Source: Anaerotignum sp.
GTDB lineage: Bacteria > Bacillota > Clostridia > Lachnospirales > Anaerotignaceae
Reading direction: 5' to 3'
Length of the DNA: 12,123 nt
NCBI GenBank assembly: GCA_017442465.1
Contig: JAFRZQ010000212.1
Span: 1 to 12,123 of the forward strand
This document shows, piece by piece, positions 6,784 through 12,123 of the stretch. The notes beneath the pieces were generated by a model, which saw only the letters and a program-made list of their open reading frames with translations, did not search any database and was not told the origin of the DNA. The position numbers and the translations under genes were made by a program. Each line of letters opens with the position of its first letter. The first letter of the stretch is position 1.

Positions 6784-6818
6784 GAAGAGTAGGTTGAATG
6801 ACCTGCTCTTTGTTTTTA
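6784..6818 (+). terminator. Leader hairpin with U-tract before rimP: probable attenuator
   Basis: A 10-bp stem (arms 6785-6794 and 6801-6810, one G-T pair, loop TGAATG) is followed at once by TTTGTTTTT through 6817. This is an intrinsic-terminator shape placed between the promoter and the rimP ATG at 6848, so it would stop some transcripts before the operon. The interrupted T-run suggests partial or factor-aided termination. As I recall, NusA controls its own operon in Bacillus subtilis through NusA-dependent termination in the leader; the same logic here is inference. Confidence 0.7.
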
Positions 6819-6847
6819 GAAAAGAATCGAGAAAAAGAGGTGTAAGA

Positions 6848-7315
6848 ATGGCAAAGGCAAATAACACAGAACTGAAGGTTCTGCCTCTTCTGGAGCCTAT
6901 CGTGGAAGCGAACGGCCTAGAACTGGTAGATCTGGAGTTTGTAAAAGAAGGTGTAAACTGGTACCTGCGTGTGTATATCGATAAAGACGGCGGCGTGAAT
7001 ATCGATGACTGTGAACTGGTAAGCCGTGCACTGGAAGCGAAACTGGATGAAAAAGACCCCATTGAACAGGCGTATATCCTGGAAGTAAGCTCCCCCGGTA
7101 TCGACAGACCTTTGAAAAAAGAGGCTGATTTCGTAAAATATCAGGGTGAGATCATCGATGTAAAGCTGTATAAGGCAGTAAACGGCAGCAAACAGTATCA
7201 GGGCAAGCTGCTGAGTCTGGAAAACGGCGTACTTTCCATCGAAGAAGAAAATGGTAATGTAGTGGCATTTGAGTATAAAGATACAGCCAGCGTAAGACTG
7301 GCAGTGATCTTCTGA
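6848..7315 (+). CDS. rimP: Ribosome maturation factor RimP
   Basis: Cytosolic factor needed for maturation of the 30S subunit, acting early in head assembly around protein S12. The 155-residue protein has the N-terminal alpha/beta domain (LLEPIVEANGLELVDLEFVKEG, from residue 14), the conserved RVYIDKDGGVNIDDCELVSR segment (41-60) and the family signature LEVSSPGIDRPLKK (78-91). A small SH3-like C-terminal domain follows from about 95 (GEIIDVKLY...). I chose ATG 6848 because AAAGAGGTG (6834-6842) precedes it and it matches the family start. A longer in-frame reading from TTG 6773 would translate the leader hairpin and has no ribosome binding site. It is the first gene of the operon, 22 nt before nusA. 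Confidence 0.95.
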   Translation: MAKANNTELKVLPLLEPIVEANGLELVDLEFVKEGVNWYLRVYIDKDGGVNIDDCELVSRALEAKLDEKDPIEQAYILEVSSPGIDRPLKKEADFVKYQGEIIDVKLYKAVNGSKQYQGKLLSLENGVLSIEEENGNVVAFEYKDTASVRLAVIF

Positions 7316-7337
7316 TTCAGAGGGAGGAATTTGGAAA

Positions 7338-8474
7338 ATGGATAGCAAAGAATTTTTGACCGCATTGGAACTGGTTGCAAAAGAAAAAGGAATCGATAAG
7401 GAAATCATTTTCGAAGCGATCGAAGCATCTCTGGTTTCTGCATGTAAGAAACACTTTGGCACAAGCCAGAACATCAAAGTAGACATGAACAGAGAAAATG
7501 GTGAAGTAAAATGCTTTACACAGAAAACAGTTGTGGAAACTGTAGAAGATCCTCAGCTGGAAATGTCTCTGGAGGCTGCAAGAGAACTGAAAGCCGGCTA
7601 TGAAATCGGCGACATCGTGGATATCGAAGTGACACCCAAAAACTTCGGCAGAATCTCTGCACAGACAGCAAAACAGGTGGTTGTTCAGAAATTCCGTGAA
7701 GCGGAAAGAGAAATCCTGTTCAACCAGTACATCACAAAAGAACGTGAAGTGGTAACAGCCATCGTTCAGAGAAAAGAACGCAGAAACGTGATCGTTCAGA
7801 TGGGCAAGATCGATGCAGTTCTGGCTGCAAATGAACAGATACCCGGTGAACAGTATAACTTCATGGATCGCGTGAAAGTATACGTTCTGGAAGTAAAACA
7901 GACAACAAAAGGTCCTCAGATCTTTGTTTCCAGAACACACCCCGAACTGGTAAAACGTCTCTTTGAGCAGGAAGTGCCTGAAGTACATGACGGTACAGTA
8001 GAAATCAAGAGCATTGCCAGAGAAGCAGGCAGCAGAACAAAAATCGCTGTTTACTCCAAAAATGAAAATGTTGATGCCCTGGGTGCTTGTGTAGGTCAGA
8101 ACGGTTACAGAGTAAACGTGATTGTAAACGAACTGGGCGGCGAAAAAATTGATGTTATCAACTGGTCTGAAGACCCCAGAGAATTCATTGCAGCAGCACT
8201 GCCTCCTTCCAAGGTTCTGGAAGTAAAACTGAACGAAGCAGAACAGAGTGCAAAAATCGTGGTTCCCGACCATCAGCTGTCTCTGGCCATCGGTAAAGAA
8301 GGCCAGAACGCAAGACTGTCTGCAAAACTGACAGGCTGGAGAATCGACATCAAGTCTGAAACACAGGCAAGAGAAACAAACTTCCTGGCTGATGAAGAAC
8401 CCGTTGTGGAAGAAGCAGAAGAAATGGATGCTCTGGAAGCGATCGATGCAATTGAAACTTCTGAAGAAGAATAA
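7338..8474 (+). CDS. nusA: Transcription elongation/termination factor NusA
   Basis: RNA polymerase-binding factor that promotes pausing, intrinsic termination and, with partners, antitermination. The 378-residue protein has the N-terminal polymerase-binding domain (about 1-125), an S1 domain (about 134-200) and two KH domains: the first with GACVGQNGYRV at 249-259 and NELGGEKIDVINWSEDP at 264-280, the second with LSLAIGKEGQNARLSAKLTGWRIDIKSE at 314-341. It ends in an acidic tail (EEPVVEEAEEMDALEAIDAIE...). It lacks the two acidic repeats found at the C-terminus in gammaproteobacteria, as is normal for Firmicutes. The first KH loop reads GQNG where many relatives have a basic residue next to the second glycine. 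GGAGGA at 7323-7328 lies 9 nt before the ATG. It may control its own operon through the leader hairpin upstream of rimP. Confidence 0.97.
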   Translation: MDSKEFLTALELVAKEKGIDKEIIFEAIEASLVSACKKHFGTSQNIKVDMNRENGEVKCFTQKTVVETVEDPQLEMSLEAARELKAGYEIGDIVDIEVTPKNFGRISAQTAKQVVVQKFREAEREILFNQYITKEREVVTAIVQRKERRNVIVQMGKIDAVLAANEQIPGEQYNFMDRVKVYVLEVKQTTKGPQIFVSRTHPELVKRLFEQEVPEVHDGTVEIKSIAREAGSRTKIAVYSKNENVDALGACVGQNGYRVNVIVNELGGEKIDVINWSEDPREFIAAALPPSKVLEVKLNEAEQSAKIVVPDHQLSLAIGKEGQNARLSAKLTGWRIDIKSETQARETNFLADEEPVVEEAEEMDALEAIDAIETSEEE

Positions 8475-8488
8475 GAAGGAGAGAGCGT

Positions 8489-8764
8489 ATGAAACAGAGA
8501 AAAGTACCTCTCAGAAAATGCACCGGTTGTCAGGAAATGAAAGACAAAAAGGAACTCATCCGCATCGTCAGAAATGACGAAGGTGAGTTTTCTCTGGACC
8601 GCACAGGCAAAAAGCCCGGCCGCGGCGCATATATTTGTCCTAATGGAGAATGTCTGGCAAAGGCACAGAAATCCAAAGGACTGGAACGCTCCTTCAAGGC
8701 ACCTGTGCCTAAGGACGTGTATGAACAGCTGGTAAAGGAACTGGAGGAAGGAAGCAATGAATAA
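8489..8764 (+). CDS. rnpM: YlxR/RnpM family RNA-binding protein (DUF448)
   Basis: Small basic protein (91 residues) of the YlxR family. The N-terminal RKCTGCQEMKDKKELIRIVR block (9-28) includes the CxxC pair C11/C14; GRGAYIC at 44-50 is the family hallmark, and C50 and C55 form a second cysteine pair that could help bind a metal. The fold is known to be RNA-binding, and as I recall the Bacillus subtilis protein was recently described as RnpM, a modulator of RNase P that binds the RNase P RNA. Whether this one does so is inference from the family. AGAAGGAGAG (8475-8484) is the ribosome binding site, 14 nt after nusA. It overlaps ylxQ by 8 nt. Confidence 0.93.
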   Translation: MKQRKVPLRKCTGCQEMKDKKELIRIVRNDEGEFSLDRTGKKPGRGAYICPNGECLAKAQKSKGLERSFKAPVPKDVYEQLVKELEEGSNE

Positions 8765-9089
8765 ATTTCTTTCCCTTCTGGGGCTTTGCAAGCGTGCAGG
8801 CAAACTTGCCGCAGGCGAAGTTGCAGCTGAACAGGCAGTACGCGGCAAAAATGCGTTTCTGCTGATCTTATCGGAGGATGCCTCCAAGAATACAAAAAAG
8901 AAATTCAGAAATTCCGCAGCTTACTACGAACTGCCCTTGGCAGAGATCGGAACCAAGGAAGAACTGGGCAGAGCCATCGGTACGGATATGCGCTCCATCA
9001 TCGCGATCACCGAAGAGGGCTTTGCAAAAAAACTGAAACAGCTGGCGGATGATATCATAGAGAATAGAACGAAGGTCGGTGAAGACTGA
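8757..9089 (+). CDS. ylxQ: L7Ae/L30e/S12e/Gadd45-family RNA-binding protein YlxQ
   Basis: A 110-residue protein of the L7Ae superfamily, which binds kink-turn RNA. The N-terminal LSLLGLCKRAGKLAAGE (5-21) and central LILSEDASKNTKKKF (36-50) are typical of the bacterial YlxQ (RplGA-like) group. Its cellular role is not settled, although its place beside nusA, ylxR and infB is highly conserved and points to RNA or ribosome work. It starts inside the last codons of ylxR (8-nt overlap), with GGAGGAAGG at 8743-8751 as ribosome binding site, so translation is coupled. Length fits the family. The basic C-terminal half and the lack of membrane segments fit a soluble RNA binder. Confidence 0.92.
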   Translation: MNKFLSLLGLCKRAGKLAAGEVAAEQAVRGKNAFLLILSEDASKNTKKKFRNSAAYYELPLAEIGTKEELGRAIGTDMRSIIAITEEGFAKKLKQLADDIIENRTKVGED

Positions 9090-9116
9090 TCATCGAGAAA
9101 GACGAGGTGTTGTGGA

Positions 9117-11540
9117 ATGTCCAAGATTCGTATTTATGAACTGGCAAAGCAGCTGAATGTTGCAAATAAAGATCTGATGGAAAAAATTCACAGTGTTGGT
9201 ATCGAAGCAAAAAGCCATATGGGTATGCTGACTGAAGAAGAAGCAGCTAAGGTAACAGCGCTGTATCAGCCTAAAAAAGAAGAACCCAAAAAAGAAGCGC
9301 CTAAGAAAGAAGCTCCCAAGCAGGAAGTGAAAAAAGACGCTCCCAAGCAGCATGCACCCAAACAGGACGCACCTAAGAAAGATGCACCCAGAAAAGATGC
9401 ACCTAAGCAGCATGCGCCTAAACAGGATGCACCTAAAAAAGATGCGCCTAAACAGAATGCGCCTAAGCAGGATGCTCCCAGAAAGGACAACAACCAGAAA
9501 CAGGGCAGCAAAGACAACAGACCTGCACAGAAACAGGACAACAGAAATGACAACAGACAGGGTAAACCTCAGCAGCAGAACAACCAGAAACAGGGTGGTC
9601 AGCAGCAGGGCAAACCCCAGAATAAAGATAACAACAAGGGTAAAGATAAAAAGGGCGGCAAAAACAATAACCAGAAGGTAAAAGAAAACCCTATGGAACG
9701 CAGACGCCGTGAAATGGAAGAAGAAGCAGCACTGCTGGCGGAACTGGAAGCTCTGGAAGCAGCAGAAAAAGCAGCAAATGCTGATCCTGTGATCAAATAT
9801 ATCCCTGAATCCATCACAGTAAAAGAACTGGCAGAAGTTCTGGGCAAAAAAGGTTCTGACCTGGTAATGAACCTGATGAAAAAAGGTAAAATGCTGGCGA
9901 TCAATGCAGCACTGGACTTTGATACAGCTGCTTCCATCGCAGAAGAATACAATGTGATCCTGGAACTGGAAGAAGAAAAAGACATCATGGAAGAAGCTTT
10001 CGGTACAGAAGAGGATGAAGACGAATCCAAACTGGAAGAAAGACCTCCCGTAGTAGTAGTTATGGGTCACGTTGACCATGGTAAAACATCCCTGCTGGAT
10101 GCCATCCGTCATGCAAACGTAACAAAAGGCGAAGCAGGCGGTATCACACAGCATATCGGTGCTTACACAGTACAGATCGATGGCAAACCCATCACTTTCC
10201 TGGATACACCCGGTCACGAAGCTTTCACAGCAATGCGTATGCGTGGTGCTCAGGTAACAGATATCGCGATCCTGGTTGTAGCTGCCGATGACGGTGTTAT
10301 GCCTCAGACAATCGAAGCCATCAACCATGCGAAAGCAGCTGGCGTTGAAATCATCGTTGCTATCAACAAAATGGATAAACCTTCTGCAAACCCTGACAGA
10401 GTAAAACAGGAACTGACAGAATTTGAACTGCTGGCAGAAGACTGGGGCGGCACAACAGTATGCGTACCTGTTTCCGCTCATACAAAAGAAGGTATCGATA
10501 ACCTGCTGGAAATGATCATTCTGACAGCAGAAATGAAAGAACTGAAAGCAAACCCCAACAAAAAAGCAAGAGGTGCTATCATCGAAGCACAGCTGGACAA
10601 AGGCCGCGGCCCCGTTGCAACTGTTCTGGTACAGAGCGGTACTCTGCGTGTGGGCGACCCTGTTGTTGCTGGTCCTGCATACGGCAGAATCAGAGCGATG
10701 ACAGATGATAAGGGCAGACGCGTAAAAGCTGCTGGTCCTTCCACACCCGTAGAAATCCTGGGTCTGTCCGAAGTTCCTGCTGCTGGTGACAGCTTCTATG
10801 TTGCTGCAAATGAAAAACAGGCAAGACAGCTGGCAGAAAGCGTAATTGCGAAAAACAGAGAAACACTGATCAGCCAGACACCTCAGAAAGTATCCCTGGA
10901 TGACCTGTTCAGCCAGATCCAGAGCGGTAACATGAAAGAACTGGGCATCATCGTTAAAGCAGACGTACAGGGCTCCGTAGAAGCCGTTCGTCAGTCTCTG
11001 GAAAAACTGACAAACGATGAAGTTCGTGTTCGTGTTATCCACGGCGGTGTTGGTGCTGTTACAGAAAGTGACGTTCTGCTGGCATCTGCTTCCAATGCGA
11101 TCATCATCGGCTTCAACGTTCGTCCTGAACCCGCTGCAAAAGCATTCGCTGACGAAGAAAAAGTTGACATCCGTCTGTACCGCGTAATTTATAACGCCAT
11201 CGAAGATATTCAGGCTGCTATGAAAGGTATGCTGGATCCCGTTTACGAAGAAAAAGTACTGGGTCATGCAGAAGTTCGTCAGACATTCAAAGCTTCCGGC
11301 GTTGGTACAATTGCAGGTTCTTATGTAAAAGACGGTAAGATCGTTCGTAACTGTCAGGTTCGTATCGTTCGTGACGGTATCGTAGTATACGAAGGCGAAC
11401 TGGAATCCCTGAAACGTTTCAAAGATGACGTAAAAGAAGTTGCACTGGGTTACGAATGCGGTCTGGTATTCAAGAAATTCAACGACGTAAAAGAAGGCGA
11501 CTGGGTAGAAGCATTCACAATGGTTGAAATCCCTCGCTAA
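9117..11540 (+). CDS. infB: Translation initiation factor IF-2
   Basis: GTPase that brings initiator fMet-tRNA to the 30S subunit and promotes 50S joining. The 807-residue protein begins with an IF2N domain (IRIYELAKQLNVANKDLMEKI, 4-24), followed by a low-complexity linker: Ala-Pro-Lys pentapeptide repeats at about 56-124 and an Asn/Gln/Lys/Gly-rich part at 125-188. A helical basic-acidic stretch (193-222) and a second IF2N domain (226-283) come next. The G domain has G1 GHVDHGKT 317-324, G2 GGITQHIGAY 341-350, G3 DTPGH 363-367, G4 NKMD 417-420 and G5 SAH 453-455. Domains II, III and the fMet-tRNA-binding C-terminal domain follow to the end (ECGLVFKKFNDVKEGDWVEAF). The catalytic region is complete. 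GAGGTG at 9104-9109 precedes the ATG. Codons are strongly biased, with CTG for leucine and almost no TTA, CTA or TCA, as in highly expressed genes. Confidence 0.98.
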   Translation: MSKIRIYELAKQLNVANKDLMEKIHSVGIEAKSHMGMLTEEEAAKVTALYQPKKEEPKKEAPKKEAPKQEVKKDAPKQHAPKQDAPKKDAPRKDAPKQHAPKQDAPKKDAPKQNAPKQDAPRKDNNQKQGSKDNRPAQKQDNRNDNRQGKPQQQNNQKQGGQQQGKPQNKDNNKGKDKKGGKNNNQKVKENPMERRRREMEEEAALLAELEALEAAEKAANADPVIKYIPESITVKELAEVLGKKGSDLVMNLMKKGKMLAINAALDFDTAASIAEEYNVILELEEEKDIMEEAFGTEEDEDESKLEERPPVVVVMGHVDHGKTSLLDAIRHANVTKGEAGGITQHIGAYTVQIDGKPITFLDTPGHEAFTAMRMRGAQVTDIAILVVAADDGVMPQTIEAINHAKAAGVEIIVAINKMDKPSANPDRVKQELTEFELLAEDWGGTTVCVPVSAHTKEGIDNLLEMIILTAEMKELKANPNKKARGAIIEAQLDKGRGPVATVLVQSGTLRVGDPVVAGPAYGRIRAMTDDKGRRVKAAGPSTPVEILGLSEVPAAGDSFYVAANEKQARQLAESVIAKNRETLISQTPQKVSLDDLFSQIQSGNMKELGIIVKADVQGSVEAVRQSLEKLTNDEVRVRVIHGGVGAVTESDVLLASASNAIIIGFNVRPEPAAKAFADEEKVDIRLYRVIYNAIEDIQAAMKGMLDPVYEEKVLGHAEVRQTFKASGVGTIAGSYVKDGKIVRNCQVRIVRDGIVVYEGELESLKRFKDDVKEVALGYECGLVFKKFNDVKEGDWVEAFTMVEIPR
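9282..9488 (+). repeat. 15-bp tandem coding repeats in the IF-2 linker
   Basis: About 14 copies of a degenerate 15-bp unit encode A-P-K-x-x pentapeptides (x-x mostly KE, KD, QD, QH). Inside is a 60-bp higher-order repeat: residues 75-94 (9339-9398) and 95-114 (9399-9458) share the first 17 residues in order (three APKxx units plus AP), but the DNA copies differ at many third codon positions. A basic, proline-rich and probably disordered spacer between the IF2N domains is the likely result. Confidence 0.85.
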
Positions 11541-11545
11541 GATAT

Positions 11546-11559
11546 AGGTGAAACGTATG
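11546..11559 (+). promoter_or_regulatory. Ribosome binding site that sets the rbfA start
   Basis: AGGTG at 11546-11550 lies 6 nt before ATG 11557. An in-frame GTG at 11548 is part of this Shine-Dalgarno and has no site of its own, so ATG 11557 is preferred. Confidence 0.75.
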
Positions 11560-11928
11560 AAAACAAATAACAGACTTTCCCGTATCAATGACGAAATGAT
11601 GAAAGAACTGTCTCAGATCATCCGAGCAGAACTGAAGGATCCTCGCATTGGTGCGATGACAAGCGTGATCCGTGTGGAAACAACACAGGACCTGAAATAT
11701 GCAAAGGTTTTTGTTTCCGTACTGGGTGACGAAAAAGATAAGGAAAACGTAATGAAAGGGCTGCAGAATGCAGGTGGTTTTATCCGCCGTCTGATCGCCC
11801 AGAGAATCAATCTGCGCTATACACCTGAACTCAGATTCAAACTGGATGAATCCGCAGAATATGCCATCCACATGGATCAGTTGTTCAGCCAGATTGCGAA
11901 GGAAAAAGAAGAGAGAGATGCTGAATGA
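11557..11928 (+). CDS. rbfA: 30S ribosome-binding factor RbfA
   Basis: Cytosolic factor for late maturation of the 30S subunit and the 5' end of 16S rRNA; it binds free 30S subunits through a KH-like domain. The 123-residue protein (from ATG 11557) shows the family pattern: RINDEMMKELSQIIRAELKDPRIG (9-32), then VETTQDLKYAKVFVSVLGD (40-58) and the C-terminal LNLR-like block INLRYTPELRFKLDESAEYAIHMDQLF (84-110). Length is normal. A 9-base longer reading from GTG 11548 is possible but uses its own Shine-Dalgarno as start codon. It lies 16 nt after infB and overlaps nrnA by ATGA, so it continues the same operon. It works with RimP at the head of the operon in the same assembly pathway. Confidence 0.95.
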   Translation: MKTNNRLSRINDEMMKELSQIIRAELKDPRIGAMTSVIRVETTQDLKYAKVFVSVLGDEKDKENVMKGLQNAGGFIRRLIAQRINLRYTPELRFKLDESAEYAIHMDQLFSQIAKEKEERDAE

Positions 11929-12123
11929 TGAAAGCAAATGACTCTTTTGAGAAAATCATGGAATGGATCCTGTCAGCCGATTCTATCGCGCTGGCAGGTC
12001 ACCTGAATCCTGACGGTGACGCCATCGGTGCCTGTCTGGCATTGGGCGGCGCTTTGGAAAAAGCAGGCAAAAAGGTACAGGTCATTCTGGAAAAATACGC
12101 GGATAAATATCACCTGATCCCCA
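11925..12123 (+). CDS. nrnA: DHH-family nanoRNase/pAp phosphatase NrnA (5' part, runs off the window)
   Basis: First 66 residues of a DHH/DHHA1 phosphoesterase. Such proteins degrade short oligoribonucleotides and dephosphorylate 3'-phosphoadenosine 5'-phosphate in Firmicutes. The N-terminal metal-binding motif is visible as GHLNPDGDAIGACLAL (25-40), with H26, D30 and D32 as metal ligands, followed by the Rossmann-like KAGKKVQVILE strand. Start ATG 11925 overlaps the rbfA stop; a second in-frame ATG at 11928 is equally possible, and the ribosome binding site is weak (GAGAG), so coupling to rbfA is likely. The DHH motif and DHHA1 domain lie outside the window. Position after rbfA and before truB is common in Clostridia. 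Family is sure; the exact substrate is inferred. Confidence 0.88.
   Translation, partial: MMKANDSFEKIMEWILSADSIALAGHLNPDGDAIGACLALGGALEKAGKKVQVILEKYADKYHLIP

Noticed and set aside
6687..6797. A short plus-strand frame (about 36 codons) between DUF554 and rimP
   Set aside because: It has no ribosome binding site at usable distance and runs through the promoter and the hairpin 5' arm, so it would be mostly untranscribed from the rimP promoter.
6773..6847. A longer RimP starting at TTG 6773
   Set aside because: It would translate the leader hairpin and T-run, has no ribosome binding site, and adds residues foreign to RimP.
9266..9553. A minus-strand frame with repeated Gly-Ala-Ser-Cys-Leu motifs that looks like a repeat protein
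   Set aside because: It is the mirror of the Ala-Pro-Lys repeats of IF-2 in another frame, not an independent gene.
9090..11588. An 832-codon open frame on the minus strand opposite the whole of infB
   Set aside because: It is in codon register with infB, so it is open only because infB avoids TTA, CTA and TCA. Its protein is rich in Phe and Cys without any recognisable domain, and it has no supporting start signals.

Overview
The window looks like chromosomal housekeeping DNA from a low-to-mid GC Gram-positive anaerobe of the Clostridia, probably near the Lachnospirales. The signs are strong AAGGAGG-type ribosome binding sites, gene order typical of Firmicutes, an IspH–ribosomal protein S1 fusion of the kind known from Clostridia, and the rimP-nusA-ylxR-ylxQ-infB-rbfA-nrnA cluster. 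All genes are on the + strand. I see no mobile element, CRISPR array, phage gene, tRNA or rRNA, and no clearly new multi-gene system. The interest lies in expression signals and gene architecture.

Layout. (1) 1-2624: the end of an operon with plsC (phospholipid acyltransferase), then a fused ispH-rpsA gene (last step of isoprenoid precursor synthesis joined to a four-domain S1 protein), closed by a strong intrinsic terminator. (2) 2625-3558: an AT-rich gap with an extended -10 promoter, then deoC (deoxyribose-phosphate aldolase). (3) 3559-5873: a polar amino acid ABC uptake cassette (lipoprotein binding protein, permease, ATPase) of the GlnHPQ type, closed by a near-perfect terminator. (4) 5874-6625: a single DUF554 membrane protein. 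(5) 6626-12123: an extended -10 promoter and a leader with a terminator-like hairpin, then rimP, nusA, ylxR (rnpM), ylxQ, infB, rbfA and the start of nrnA, which runs off the window.

How the parts work together. Region 5 links transcription elongation (NusA), 30S assembly (RimP, RbfA), translation initiation (IF-2) and RNA turnover (YlxR/RnpM, YlxQ, NrnA). S1 in region 1 belongs to the same translation theme. Genes are tightly coupled: plsC/ispH, permease/ATPase and rbfA/nrnA overlap by ATGA, and ylxR/ylxQ overlap by 8 nt. Codon choice separates expression classes. The S1 half of the fusion, the binding protein, infB and most of nusA avoid TTA, CTA and TCA almost completely. The IspH half and the metabolic genes are more relaxed.

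Most worth a second look: an internal Shine-Dalgarno and ATG exactly at the IspH/S1 junction, which suggests S1 is also made alone; a probable attenuator in the rimP-nusA leader; and a 60-bp higher-order repeat in the IF-2 linker that is conserved in protein but not in DNA.
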